From: Flectonema sp. DT1601
Lineage: Eukaryota > Euglenozoa > Diplonemea > Diplonemida > Diplonemidae
Direction: 5' to 3'
Assembly: GCA_964019425.1 (NCBI GenBank)
Contig: OZ025824.1
Coordinates: forward strand, 679,001 to 743,000
DNA: 64,000 bases
Shown here: one piece after another, positions 42,201-52,371 of the stretch
Layout of the letters: each line of letters begins with the position of its first letter
Numbering within the stretch: position 1 is the stretch's first letter
Notes under the pieces: model-generated
The model's input: the letters and a program-made list of their open reading frames with translations, nothing else
Told to the model about the DNA's origin: nothing
Databases searched by the model: none
Made by a program: the position numbers and the translations under genes

Positions 42201-43882
42201 TATCCTACTGGGAGAGTCCTACAAAAGTGAAACAACCGGAATTTACAAAAATGCCAAAAGCAATTACTAAAAGTTCACCCGAAAGGGAACGAAGTGCCAG
42301 GACTGAATTAAAGACACCTTCACCACCAAGACAACGATACGCTAGTATGTCACCACTTGAGGTATCACCTTGGATGCCTGGTAAGAGAGGAGGTTCAATA
42401 CCAGTGAGTCCGACTTTAATTTATCATCAGAAGTCTACATCTCAAGAAAGAGAATCTTTAAGTGAAGATGTTACACAAGACGCTACTCAATCTGACGACA
42501 GTGATTGTCGGAAGGCGTTGGAAGAAAGTCTGCCGCAAGCTGAAAATATTTCCGTCAATAAATCACTTCCTGAGTTCAGTGAGATTCCTGATGGTCGGTT
42601 GTCACTCTCACCACCGCGAGGGAGGAACCATAAAGAAATGCGTTCATCAAAACAAGAAAAGAATCCAATCACTGGACCACTTCAATTATCAAATATGAGA
42701 ACAGGGGCTACCACTACCACTACCACTACCACTACCACTACCACCACTACTAACCTAAAGAAGCGTCGTACCCCGTCAGTAAAACGACCTGTTAGTCCTG
42801 CAAAGCATCTTCGAACTCGAGTGTCAGCAAGTACTCCGGATGTGCCATCTCGAAGAATTGATAGAAGTCCTTCTCGAGGAAGGAGTACTCGAGAAGAGGT
42901 ATCAAATCCGATAGATGAGAAGTTAGGAGATTATAAAATTTTAAAAAGAGCTGATGATGGTATCGGATGGTTGTGCATGCACGTCGATGACAGCGACTTT
43001 GCCGTCCTTGAAATCCTTCCTTACACTCCAGAGACAGAACAACAATTAGATAGGTCAATTGCTTTGAGTAGATCACTGTTACAGAATAGTGGTATTTCTC
43101 ATTGTGATTTTCAAACAGCGTTTGCTGCTCAGTCTGGTACTGGTGATGTTCTTCTTGTTGGTGTTAGAGCTGTCGCAGGGGCTTCTCCCGAACCTTTTAA
43201 ATTAAAAAGAACACTCGACTTAGCAAGAGATATAATTATATCAGCCATATCTCAATTAGAAACCTGGTACAACAATGGAGTACAATTCCATGGTGGACTC
43301 TGCAGATCTGACATTAGATATCGCGTTCCGTCTGTTGATACTCGCAGGTTGCTATTCTCGTCGAGGTATCCAGGACGACCTAATTCTCATATAAAGTGTT
43401 GCACTGATGATTTCCGTGAAATCTTATTAGGAGGAGTGTCGTCAATAACGATGTCTCAGTTTGTTGAGAAGGGTCTCCCACAAGTATCAAATAAAATATC
43501 ATTCTGCACAGCACCAGAATTACTTTTAAAGTATTCAGACGGTTCTCAACAAAGTGATAGTTGGTCTCTTGCATGCTTACTATTTGAGCTTGTTGTTGGT
43601 AGGCCTCTGTTTGATTGTGGCTGTAGTACTTCTGAATTGTTATCTTGCATCGCATCGGTTATTGGACCTCCTCCAAAACAATTTCCAGCGGTATCAGCGT
43701 ATGGAAATATGAGTAGTGATGTCTTTGAGCCGCTACGACAACATTCTGATTTGAGAGATTTGATCATCAGAACTTTGCAGTGGGATCCACAGCTTCGACC
43801 TACACCTGCAGAGATGCTACGACATCGATGGGTAGCACCTTATCTTGGTGCTTATCGAGCTTTAACAAATGCTTTTCGATAG
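39284..43882 (+). CDS. Large Ser/Pro-rich protein with C-terminal pseudokinase domain
   Basis: 1532 residues. An N-terminal globular domain (about 1-170) rich in aromatic and Cys residues is unrecognised. Residues about 210-1200 are disordered, with dozens of Ser-Pro sites and a run of 14 Thr near 1145 encoded by ACC/ACT triplets. Residues about 1213-1525 follow the protein-kinase fold: DYKILKRADDGIGWLC, APELLLKYSDGSQQSDSWSLACLLFELVVGRPLF, and LIIRTLQWDPQLRPTPAEML followed by RHRWV. The catalytic residues are gone: FAVLEILP replaces the VAIK-type Lys, HGGL replaces HRD, and no DFG is evident. It is therefore probably a pseudokinase scaffold, perhaps tuned by Ser-Pro phosphorylation. The C-lobe resembles CMGC/DYRK or ULK types only generally. 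Confidence 0.85.
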   Translation: MIDECRTLAGKVLLNVEMEGVISHAIYSKGYSSLDIRQQGKNRCGRLFTYGNEIGVVASLAFMGHCVVLFRDCMKVCKLIKESPLSEKIPRHIISELQDLWANYITLDVSFDFPVPWDTFYRYIKHRGHRLLGIPQSEIAKWTLDPNRLISKADYVHISKEVFAEKNNIAPPNEETLRPSVSQVQKIRHEYLRASSGRMMNVNTQQDVDSRMLVFDEEINGNKQTRPRPSYRSRSSPASPKRTDTARRETKLALQSVLLTKPLSTATRRTRRALSTPINSRMKKDRSLVGKKSPGMSPKSPPLMSTSRRGGSPVPIRRGSGSILAPDGLKNKPSWNVATISKKSPGGSRGIRTPPSKPKTMSENGKHTPGRDKKLSGSPASQPRLTHQNKKKKSPTQHSSRPQMEAAVPPLQLPAVNSDYDTSKEAPQLVLLPSINGNGVEESGYSNHNNVENEFSQKVDNYNVNDTRRVLSLSPIRNDGGYSDGLSIARVSLSSPGSPTNITNAESIQRKRQSHSPEPDMLLQSHNESLHVEEPTGFTSEIIRYHDTDPDFELHSDIYKGRVATQDSQYSLFHKQPADPIDSIESTYNQYRVSKNKRIQFDVFPPQNNDRTGASQTLSPLKGCIKKSKVHSVEHVEHSTDQISYFDDEKRSQCVTSPVPMLERKRKPRTASLSPASPRSIQSAGISNSPMSVATDLLSATPPLSPRISESSSPSKRSVTQAKKHKTVIVPVMLRKKEVKVSMDPIQKAPALPQPPEQKADDPSHVVESRAPSLQVDVSPKWDGGDREFPSSPKWKGGEEIVLRSVELSSPVLESGKDRSSQVVIVNSPAGSRPRVDFNSTPSEVPSQVIISPQVPDQNTPRESGIDASVDPQPQAIILLSPRGASQHQISTPRAINNQITASDMPATPTTPSVAASASSDFGRTRPPSVAVTEGGSESLVSPRGLSPISHVRRANAETEVLDGPQAAVSSLVSYWESPTKVKQPEFTKMPKAITKSSPERERSARTELKTPSPPRQRYASMSPLEVSPWMPGKRGGSIPVSPTLIYHQKSTSQERESLSEDVTQDATQSDDSDCRKALEESLPQAENISVNKSLPEFSEIPDGRLSLSPPRGRNHKEMRSSKQEKNPITGPLQLSNMRTGATTTTTTTTTTTTTTNLKKRRTPSVKRPVSPAKHLRTRVSASTPDVPSRRIDRSPSRGRSTREEVSNPIDEKLGDYKILKRADDGIGWLCMHVDDSDFAVLEILPYTPETEQQLDRSIALSRSLLQNSGISHCDFQTAFAAQSGTGDVLLVGVRAVAGASPEPFKLKRTLDLARDIIISAISQLETWYNNGVQFHGGLCRSDIRYRVPSVDTRRLLFSSRYPGRPNSHIKCCTDDFREILLGGVSSITMSQFVEKGLPQVSNKISFCTAPELLLKYSDGSQQSDSWSLACLLFELVVGRPLFDCGCSTSELLSCIASVIGPPPKQFPAVSAYGNMSSDVFEPLRQHSDLRDLIIRTLQWDPQLRPTPAEMLRHRWVAPYLGAYRALTNAFR

Positions 43883-46417
43883 TCTCATGAATTAATATTC
43901 AATATTCTCTACGGGTAGCAGTCGAACTGTGTGATTTCTTTATTTTTTTTTTAATTTTTTCTTGTACTTTAATTCCACTTTTCCAGTTATGGTGTTAGTT
44001 TATGTAGTTTAATAGGCAAGGGTGATATCAAACAAAAAAAAAAAAAAAAGAAAAAAAAAAAAATAGAAAATATTAAGGAACACTGTAGCTGTTATTTCCG
44101 GAATGGACCATCACGTCTTCCCAGTTATCTATTTGGACTTGCGATGTGCTGCAAAACCAATTTTTTTTTTAAAATGTTTTTTTTTTATAGTATAACACCC
44201 TGTTGGTCAATCAACTTGGTGGTCTTGTCTGAAGAAGAGGAGAGGAGCTTTATTGGTGCAAGGGAAGAACGTGAATTTATTTTTTTTAAGGTGTTTTTCC
44301 ATCCTAGGTTATTCTTTCTACTCTGTGCGACAGTTTTAGTACGAATAGAGAACAACCTAAAGAGAAGGAAAACACCGAAGACGACCCATCTAACTACGTG
44401 CTCATCGTAGTCACAATCCCCACGTCTTGATTCGTTTGATCACTTCTTACATTCTAATAAGGCAACCATGGCAAGAAAAGAAAATTAGATTAAACCAGCA
44501 GAACATATTTTTTTTTTTTTTTTAAAAAAGACTTCTTAATTGATGATGGGGGGTTTCCCTTCACAAACGGGTGTTGTGTTTTCTTTTTCTCAAAATTGAT
44601 TTTTCATTTCAACCGTTTTTGCATTTTTTTTTTTTTTTTTTTGGTAAGTTTTTTGGAAAATCTCAAAAACTTATGATTAATGTTATTGTTATCAATTTAA
44701 TTGGACTAAAGTCATTGTACAAATGGCAAAAAAAACAAAAAAAAAAAAAAACACCTGGTGATCTCTAACCTACCAGAAGGAAGAAGGGAAAATTAAAAAA
44801 AAAAAAAAAAAAAAAATCAAATCTCTTCATCTAAATTTGTAAATTCTTTTTAGTGGTTTTTTTTTTTTTTTTTTCCGGTTAATGACACTTGATTTTGTAT
44901 TTCTTAATATACGGACTCCCCCTTCCCAGGTAATGGTGAAAATGTTAGTCTGTATTTATTTAATACCAAAAAAAATAGAAGAGTTCACACTGAGTCATTT
45001 ATTTTTCCTCTTTGTTTAATTTAGCAAATAATGTTTGTATACGTACAATAGGGGAAGACATGTAAGAGGGTCAGTACATATCTGTTACGTTGTTTTTCTT
45101 ATTACAATAGTTTAATTTTTTTTTGTTCCCTAAAATTTCTTTATAATTACAATTAGTTACTTCAAAGTCAAAACAGTAAAAAAAAACAAAACAGAATCAA
45201 TTTTTTTTTTTTTTTTTTTTTTTTTCAGTTTCAATCTTTCTTCCTCGTTGTATCGTTTTTATACAATTGTTAGCAACACGGACTTCAGCTGACTCTCGTT
45301 GTTCAAAATTTGCTACTTTGGTAGCCAATGTGAGTTCATGTTATCTCGTGCATCATTTGTACACTCAAACAAGATTGAAAGGTAGGAGACAATGGTATCA
45401 AGCTGCATCAATTGTTTCCTTGCGTATGTATGCATGATGCCTATGATATATAAAAAGTGTGGAGATGAGGAGGAGGAGGAGGATAAAATAAGTAAACTAC
45501 GCAAAACGTATCCGATCGTGTGTTGGTACGTTGTTGTTTTATTGTGTCAGTGAAAATGATATGTTTATTAGTTCTCCTCTTGTGAAGCCTCGCTTTTTTT
45601 CTAAAGTTTTTTTTTTAATTTGTGTTAAGTTTGTTGTTACAACATAAAAAAAACATTCTAAAATCAGCTCACGTGGGTGAATTCACCCTCCTGACTTCAT
45701 TGGTGTTTTGTGCCCTCATGCGTGTTCTAGTTCGTTGCGTGCTGTAATTTTTGTTTAGATGTATTTCTGTTCTTAACCATTTCTTTTGTAACTCTTTTAC
45801 GGGGGGTTGGTTTCTTAATAGTGACCCTGCCTATTTTTATTTTAATTAATGTTTCAAAACGTGGATGTTAATTGGCTGCTCAAATTCAGATATCAATTTT
45901 TTTTTTTTTGCCCGGGCATTGTAGTAATTGCAATTTGTTATTTTTTGTTCTCAAAAGAGTGTTTGTGGACAACTGTAACACAGCTAATCATTCGTTATTT
46001 CTTTGTCAAGTCCCTTTTTTTTTTCCTTCTTTTTTTCTCTCTTCCCCAATCCTGTCACTGTCACTTTTTGTTATTTTTAAATTTGTTATATTGTTTTATT
46101 TATTTTCTTTTTTTTTTAAAGAAAGTATTCTCTTCTCTTTGAATAATTAAAGAGACTAACTGCAATCGTAAGAAACTTAAAAAAATAAAAAAAAATTTTA
46201 TATTAAAATTCTTAAATTTTCACATATTTTCTTATTTAACAGTAATCAATACAATCAGTCACAACGTCCCTTCACGCCTGAGGGAGTCTTTAACTTTGTG
46301 TGGTATCGAACAAAATAACTGATACTCCGTAAGCTTACCATGCTGTACTAGTGTTGGGATTTCTAAAATAAATAAATAAATAATTTCTCTCGGTCAGAGG
46401 TCAATTTTTGATAACAT
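43883..46417. other. 2.5-kb region without recognisable genes
   Basis: The longest empty stretch of the window. It holds many homopolymers (A/T runs up to about 23, e.g. 44033-44063, 44620-44641, 44795-44816, 45202-45225) and a GAG/GAA triplet run near 45460. Open frames inside are short, Phe/Lys-rich and without acceptor-like sites at a consistent distance. A regulatory or strand-switch role cannot be judged; flanking genes keep the same orientation. Confidence 0.55.
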
Positions 46418-46675
46418 ATGTCAAGTGTGAGGGAGGTTGGCAGGAAGATTCTTCCTGTTTTTTTGGGAGGGTTTACAGCTTATTTATCGACACGTCTGTT
46501 GGATTACTTCTTTATGAGTGACTACGTAAAGGGAAAGGAAGTACAATGGAACTATTCAACTGTTACAACTGGAAATGGACATGAACATGAACCGATTGCA
46601 CCTCTACAGTCGCAGCCACAATCACAACAGGGATATCATCATGCTGTAGTAGCACCGCCACCACCATCATCTTAA
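46418..46675 (+). CDS. Small single-pass membrane protein, 85 residues
   Basis: One hydrophobic segment at about residues 10-32 (ILPVFLGGFTAYLSTRLLDY) follows a short basic N-terminus. A Gln/Pro/His-rich tail ends in a run of five Pro. ATG lies 20 bases after an acceptor-like AG (46396-46397). No family recognised. The hydrophobic segment with RR/K before it could be an inner-mitochondrial anchor, but this is a guess. Confidence 0.55.
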   Translation: MSSVREVGRKILPVFLGGFTAYLSTRLLDYFFMSDYVKGKEVQWNYSTVTTGNGHEHEPIAPLQSQPQSQQGYHHAVVAPPPPSS

Positions 46676-47041
46676 GTTTGTGATTGTGTCCATCAGTGAT
46701 TACAATCTGTCTGGTCAGTTGGGTTTATTTACCAAAACAACATGAACTGTGTAAGAGACCTATCAATCTGTTAGTAAGTGAAGACACTAAAATCCATTAA
46801 ATTCATCTCAGTGAGTGTTGTCGTTGTCTGTTTCATATAATTCGATTCGATTGAAGTTACTTAACTGCGATACTTAAAGTTCCTATTATCGGTGACTAGA
46901 ACTGTTTGTCATTTCAATCTACTTCCTTCTTCAGAGTTGTTGAATCCGACAATAGAGAAATCATAGTCGTATATATTGGAAAAAAATATTTGCAATCTGA
47001 ATTATTATTTTATCAATTGTACTTTCAGGTTTAATATTACC
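46676..47041. other. Intergenic spacer
   Basis: AT-rich; ends with a TACTTTCAG acceptor-like site (AG at 47027-47028). No gene seen. Confidence 0.55.
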
Positions 47042-47905
47042 ATGAAACACCTTCCTCTGTGTCGATCAAAAATAAAATCAGAAGTTTCAAAATCTCTTAA
47101 ACGAATTTGTACATCTAAACAAACACAATCGTTCTCCACAACAACAAAAGGAGAATGGACGATGTATCAAACTGGTATTAATAAAAACAATAATGAAAGT
47201 GAATGGGATAGGTTAATAAAACTTTCTAAAGAAGGTGAACATCTAAAAGAAAGATGGGGAGTTGAACATTTAATTGGAATAGACGAAGCTGGAAGAGGAT
47301 GTTGGGCAGGACCAGTTGCAGCAGCAGCAGCATCGATCCCTATTCAGACACTTATCGAAGGTGTTCGTGATTCAAAGTTGTTATCAGAGAAGGCTAGGAC
47401 TCAAATTCTCGACATCGTGTTTAGAAATCCAGATATACTGACAGCTGTTGATCTGCGGTTGCCTGCGGAAATCGATTCTTCGAATATTTTGCATCAAACG
47501 AGACTGGCGATGTCTACATCATCAGAAATACTATTGTCGGCTATTCAGAAGAAGTACCCGTCGTCTAAAGTTGGAATCATTATCGATGGTAAAAGTATTT
47601 TATCCTCTCCCACGAGAATAACACCAAAATCTTCAGAAGGAGTCCTTCATGGAGTTCCTGCCGCAGAGATAGTATCAGGAGACCTGTTTCACTTGGAAAT
47701 ATCAATGGCTTCTATTGTTGCTAAGACTGTTCGTGATGGTTGTGTTCTGAGAATATCTGATGATTTCCCAGAATACCAATTTCACAAACATCGAGCATAC
47801 GGAACAAAACTTCACAGAGAAAACCTATTTAAATTCGGAGCTATTAACAATATCCATAGAAGCTCTTACAGACCAATGTCAGGGATGGAAAACTGGAGAG
47901 ACTAG
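47042..47905 (+). CDS. Ribonuclease HII, probably mitochondrial
   Basis: 287 residues from the ATG at 47042. The catalytic motif IGIDEAGRGCWAGPV puts the first Asp-Glu pair at about residues 81-82; Cys replaces the usual Pro after GRG. VRDSKLLSEKAR, the second catalytic Asp in IIIDGKS, then ISMASIVAKTVRD and a GTKLH...NIHRSSYRPM end block follow. The C-terminal block is the bacterial RNase HII form rather than the eukaryotic RNASEH2A form. The first ~60 residues are basic, Ser/Thr-rich and nearly without acids (KIKSEVSKSLKRICTSKQ), as expected of a mitochondrial presequence. The enzyme cleaves RNA at ribonucleotides embedded in DNA and RNA-DNA hybrids. Trypanosomatids also have mitochondrial RNase HII forms. 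Only 100 bp separate it from the next gene. Confidence 0.92.
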   Translation: MKHLPLCRSKIKSEVSKSLKRICTSKQTQSFSTTTKGEWTMYQTGINKNNNESEWDRLIKLSKEGEHLKERWGVEHLIGIDEAGRGCWAGPVAAAAASIPIQTLIEGVRDSKLLSEKARTQILDIVFRNPDILTAVDLRLPAEIDSSNILHQTRLAMSTSSEILLSAIQKKYPSSKVGIIIDGKSILSSPTRITPKSSEGVLHGVPAAEIVSGDLFHLEISMASIVAKTVRDGCVLRISDDFPEYQFHKHRAYGTKLHRENLFKFGAINNIHRSSYRPMSGMENWRD

Positions 47906-48004
47906 ACTCACCGACAATGAATTTTTAGATATTTTCACATAATGTTACTGTACGAGATTGTTTTTTATAGAAATGGGTTTAAATTAACCTAACACGCTTT
48001 CAGT

Positions 48005-50257
48005 ATGACCGTTCTTAGTAATAATATCATCCATTCTTTTTTAAAAAAAAGGGCGAAACATGATACTGAAATGGAACAGGAAAAGGTGAAGGTATGGATG
48101 AGAATATCAGGTCAGGGAGAGGATGAGGCGATAGGCATTAGAATTCCAAACAGAAGAGGAATGACAATCTCTGAATTAAAGAGAGTCATGACTCCGTTGG
48201 TTAGCTTTGATGGCTTTCCAGTGACAGTTAATACGATTCTACCAGAACACTTAGATGTCACTTGTAATGATGAATTGTTAGGTGAGGATGCTCTGGTACT
48301 CGATCACTTAACTCATACGTTTGTGATAAGTCCGAATGCTGTGGCGTGTGCTGGAGAGGATGAAAATTCAAAACTTGCGAATATTTGGAATGAATTGCCA
48401 TCAACGATGGATGAGCCGACTGGATCACCGTCATCATCAACAGCAACAGCTGCTCGTCAACATGATAGTCTGCTGTTATCACCACTTAAAGTTGATGTTG
48501 GGCCTGGAAACGTATCAACTCCAACTAATGCTAACACACCAATAACAAAATACCTACCCGGATCACCCTTTAATAAACAATCATCACCATCATCACCAAA
48601 GATGACAAAGATTCCTCACATCTCAAACAGGCGTCTCATGACTGCTATTGACGATATTCAAAAACCAGATTGGGAAGTTCAGGTAGAAGGCTTATCAGTA
48701 ATTCAACGGGTAGCAATTCATCATCAAAAGATGCTAAACGGCTGCTTACAGTCAGCCTTACAAGCGATAACTGGCTGTATTAGAAGTTTACGATCAGCTG
48801 TAGTAAAGACTGCCCTTCAAACCTTTACTGATATTGTCAAGGGAGTTAAACATGATCAGAAGTCATTGGAAGCTCAATTGGAATTGATTAGTTACGAAAT
48901 TTTACGAATATCTGCTTCTGATAATCATTTCTTAAGAGATGCCGCTGATGATTGTTTTAGTGAGATTACCGCTGCTATTACTGATCATCTTCGATTCAGA
49001 TTACTTTATCGAATATTAGTTGCTTTGACAAATAGTAAAAACGGTGTTCTCAGATCACAAGGAGTCGCAGTAATATCATTGTGTGTTAAGAGATCAGGTG
49101 ATCTTCATGTTCGTGGATATGCTAAGACAGGATTGTTATTAAAATCTTTGAACTCTTTTCTAAACGATGCCAGTGACAGTTGTCGTCACAATGGTCGTGA
49201 ATTAGCAACGATACTCGCGGGTAAGTACGGAGGTGAAGATGAACTAACTCAAGCAATGTATCATCACTTGAGTCATTCTCAAGTTGAGGGAATTTGTAAA
49301 GCGATGGGACCCACTTGGGTTGTACCACCTACACCACCCAGTAGAAGCCCTCAAATAACTCCTCGTAGAAGCCCAACTCCACCAAAATCACGATCAAATT
49401 CTCCAGCAAGACACAACGGTGCTCCTGAATCATTAAAAGCAAAGTATATAAATAAACATATACCTGGTTCACTCACGAGAAGTGTAAATTCTCCAAGTAG
49501 ACGACTTGATCAGGTTAGTACCCTATCAGATCTGTCGGATATTTCAGTTAATAAATGTAAAGGATTTAAAGCAGCCTGGGGGAATCCAACAGTGTGTGGA
49601 CTGTGTAGACAGTCAAAGGGAACTCACCAAAATAATAAATCAGACTGGGACGTTCAATCAGCTGGACACGCATCGTTGAAATCTCACAACTCTGGTGCGG
49701 GTAACTCTTTTGGAAGATCAAACACTCATACTCATAATCCTCCTTCAAGAGGTAAGTTAACACCAAGGGGTGCGTTAAGCAGTCTTAGTGGTCGTCCACC
49801 TGTTAAGAAAACTCTAAGAACAGGGAACACTACGAGAACTATCTCTCCATCAGCAAGATTAAGAAAAACAACATCTCCATCTTTAAGAAGTTCTGTGAAT
49901 AGCATGGCATCAGCTGGTTTTGGAAGTACTTTCGGAGGTGGGTCTCCAGTAGCATCATCAACGAGATCTGTGAGTAGAGATCAAGTTAGAGACAGGAACT
50001 CATTAAAGTGTTCATCATCATCATGTCAATCAGAACTCTCACGACTTAAGGAAGAGATAGAACACCAAAAAGATATGATATTAAATCTTGTGTCTGAAAA
50101 TCAAACTTTGAAAAAACAACTCGAACAAAAGGAAATAATCGACTCCGTGCAACACATCACTCTACTGACTACACCAGAGTTTGGAACTGAGGGAATGGCA
50201 CCCCCGACAGAATTAGAAGATGAGTCAATAAAAACATCAGGTGACAGTACTACCTGA
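48005..50257 (+). CDS. TOG-domain microtubule-associated protein
   Basis: 750 residues; the ATG directly follows a TTTCAG site (AG 48002-48003). An N-terminal domain of about 100 residues (KVKVWMRISGQ ... ) resembles a ubiquitin-like or similar small fold. Residues about 210-440 are alpha-helical HEAT-type repeats typical of a TOG domain: DWEVQVEGLSVIQRVAIHH, then SLRSAVVKTALQTF and FLRDAADDCFSEI. The middle is basic and Ser/Pro-rich, with PRRSPTPPKSRSNSPARH-type microtubule-binding composition. A short CGLCRQSKG motif and a C-terminal coiled coil (about 680-715) follow. The domain order fits ciliary or centriolar TOG proteins such as TOGARAM/crescerin or CEP104; I cannot separate these by eye. 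Role: binding tubulin, probably in the flagellum or basal body. Confidence 0.82.
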   Translation: MTVLSNNIIHSFLKKRAKHDTEMEQEKVKVWMRISGQGEDEAIGIRIPNRRGMTISELKRVMTPLVSFDGFPVTVNTILPEHLDVTCNDELLGEDALVLDHLTHTFVISPNAVACAGEDENSKLANIWNELPSTMDEPTGSPSSSTATAARQHDSLLLSPLKVDVGPGNVSTPTNANTPITKYLPGSPFNKQSSPSSPKMTKIPHISNRRLMTAIDDIQKPDWEVQVEGLSVIQRVAIHHQKMLNGCLQSALQAITGCIRSLRSAVVKTALQTFTDIVKGVKHDQKSLEAQLELISYEILRISASDNHFLRDAADDCFSEITAAITDHLRFRLLYRILVALTNSKNGVLRSQGVAVISLCVKRSGDLHVRGYAKTGLLLKSLNSFLNDASDSCRHNGRELATILAGKYGGEDELTQAMYHHLSHSQVEGICKAMGPTWVVPPTPPSRSPQITPRRSPTPPKSRSNSPARHNGAPESLKAKYINKHIPGSLTRSVNSPSRRLDQVSTLSDLSDISVNKCKGFKAAWGNPTVCGLCRQSKGTHQNNKSDWDVQSAGHASLKSHNSGAGNSFGRSNTHTHNPPSRGKLTPRGALSSLSGRPPVKKTLRTGNTTRTISPSARLRKTTSPSLRSSVNSMASAGFGSTFGGGSPVASSTRSVSRDQVRDRNSLKCSSSSCQSELSRLKEEIEHQKDMILNLVSENQTLKKQLEQKEIIDSVQHITLLTTPEFGTEGMAPPTELEDESIKTSGDSTT

Positions 50258-51351
50258 GCTGATGTTTATCACACTTTGAGATCGTACAAATCAAAAGTAG
50301 ACAAAGTGACTCACATTGATAGACCTGTAAGATTCCTTGTTCCTAACCTACTGATGAAATAGTAGTCAAGACGCAACCCTACTGACTGAGAGGAGGCAGA
50401 GGGACGTTGTAGTCTGAAATTAGATGAAATGTTGAAGTGCGCCAACAGACTCCAAAGTGGAAACTGGCGATTAGAATACCCTCCCGCTCCACTCCCACTC
50501 ACCCTCATTCCCCCTACCCTGTAAGACAACAACATCTAGGAGTTATTTTATTATGTTTCGTGTGATTAGTAGGTCTTCTCTTTTTGTTCTTTTGTTCCCT
50601 CCCCATTCTTTCTCAATAACTCCTTAGATGCTTTCTTTGTAGCAAGAAGTAATTATATGGAAGAAATATTTATTCAGCCGTACTCACTTGGCTATATCAA
50701 ACGGTTGTTTATGGTTCAAAGCTGCTTCAGCTCTCTGTTTAAACCCGATCCGCTTGTTGAATAAAACACCATTTTTTTTTGGTTCTTCTTTTCCCCCTAG
50801 TGCTAATCTCCTTAATCTTTGGTATTGCCTTCAGTTCAACGTAGAACTGATGAGTTCCTAGTTGTATAGGAAAGCCTTAATCTCAGTTATTTTGTGATGG
50901 CAATCGCACCACGGAAGCCTAGGTTATTTGTTGCATCATAGACGTTGTCATTCGCCAGTCCAACCACGTGGGGAAAAAAAAAAAAAAAAAAAAAAAAAAA
51001 GAAGAATTAACCACCGCTCTTAATAATCGAGGTTGCTTATGTTCTTTTTAACATTTTTTTTTTTCCTTTTTCTTTTTCTTCGGTTTTTTTTGTAAAGAAA
51101 AAAAAAAAAAAAAAAAAACAAAAAAATTAAAAAAGAAAGAAAAAAACTCGAGTAAGGAAATACTTGCTTATGTTCAACTCATCAGCTTTGTGATTTGAGT
51201 TTGTAGTTTCTTTTATTGTTCGTGAAGTTTATGGCCCTGTTGTAGAGTGAAAAAAAGGGATGAGTTATAAAAAGTTACAGATTCTCAGTAAGCAAACTTC
51301 ACAATATATTAATATTCATTAAACAGGTGTATATTTGTGCGTGTTATCACA
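50258..51351. other. Intergenic region with long A tracts
   Basis: A run of about 27 at 50975 and one of about 20 at 51100 follow T-rich pyrimidine tracts. An acceptor-like AG at 51325-51326 precedes the next gene. No gene seen. Confidence 0.6.
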
Positions 51352-52371
51352 ATGTGGCGGTTCACAGCCGCAGCTATTTTTTTAGCGAGTGTCGAAGCTG
51401 CTCCTCGGAATGCTCCAACAGATTTATTCCCTCAGAGATTTAGTGTAAGAACTGGATCAACAATTCCTCTCGATGGTGGATGGGGAAGTATAACGCAAGC
51501 TGGTTCCATTTATTACGATGGTGATAATCAGTGGTTAAGAATGGAACATGAATTTCAAGGTAAAGAAGTTAGTTTCATCGCCAGATTTGGAGAGCAACGA
51601 CTGTACCTGATGACTGGTTCTAACTGCGTCAATGTTACGGTAAACGGAGCGCTAATGCCATTCGCTGCTCCAAAGGGTAGCGTACTGAATGAAGAACGTG
51701 CATTAGTAAGAGATACTTTTGTAGCCAGATACTCTGGTGTCGTTAGAGATATGGAAGGTAAACTCCACGGTCTCGATTTCTATGCTAAACAAGAAAACAA
51801 AACAGCGAGAGAAGCTCCTCCTGCTAATTGGATTCCATGGAGAACTACCTACTCAAGATTGTATCGTCGGGAAATAGGTCCAAGTTCATCTAATAAGAAC
51901 GCTGAAGATCCAGATGATCACAGAGACTGGAGATACTACAAAGAATCAGAACAAAATAAAAACGATGATGACACTGAAGTATCACCTTACGTGGAACCAG
52001 CTGACTACGTTACCACTATTGAGAATGGGTCAATGAAAGTGACTATTGATTATTATAATTTTATTCCTCATGCGCCGAAAGCTTCGTTGTTTGACCCTCC
52101 AGAACACTGCAGAAAAGGTGATGGATCTGAGGGGGACTTTAAGTTTTCGTTTTCTGGGTTTGAAGGAGGTAGTTTTGGTCATCAGATATTTGAATTTCAG
52201 AAAACACTTGCCGACATATCAGCTGATTTCCAAGACGTTCGAGGCAGGCAAAGACTTCTTGAGGATGCTTGCATTCGCTACTTCTGCGATGCCACTGAAA
52301 AGGAGTCGAATCACGACGCGAAACCCATCCTCGATGAAAGTAAGCCTCCTGTCGAAGACGAGCAAAAATAA
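51352..52371 (+). CDS. Secreted protein with LolA-like N-terminal domain
   Basis: 339 residues from the ATG at 51352. A signal peptide is visible (MWRFTAAAIFLASVEAAP, cleavage likely after an Ala). The following 130 residues have the pattern of LolA-like lipid-binding domains: PQRFSVRTGSTIPLDGGW, YYDGDNQWLRMEH, then an F-I-A-R-F strand and a Cys. The C-terminal half is acidic and hydrophilic, with potential N-glycosylation sites (NVT, NKT, NGS), two late Cys residues (CIRYFC) and a charged tail without a membrane anchor. It is probably secreted or in the endomembrane lumen. Ligand and partners unknown. Confidence 0.8.
   Translation: MWRFTAAAIFLASVEAAPRNAPTDLFPQRFSVRTGSTIPLDGGWGSITQAGSIYYDGDNQWLRMEHEFQGKEVSFIARFGEQRLYLMTGSNCVNVTVNGALMPFAAPKGSVLNEERALVRDTFVARYSGVVRDMEGKLHGLDFYAKQENKTAREAPPANWIPWRTTYSRLYRREIGPSSSNKNAEDPDDHRDWRYYKESEQNKNDDDTEVSPYVEPADYVTTIENGSMKVTIDYYNFIPHAPKASLFDPPEHCRKGDGSEGDFKFSFSGFEGGSFGHQIFEFQKTLADISADFQDVRGRQRLLEDACIRYFCDATEKESNHDAKPILDESKPPVEDEQK

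Noticed and set aside
44144-44410. 88-codon frame in the 2.5-kb empty region
   Set aside because: Begins between T runs, has no convincing acceptor-like site nearby and no recognisable domain.
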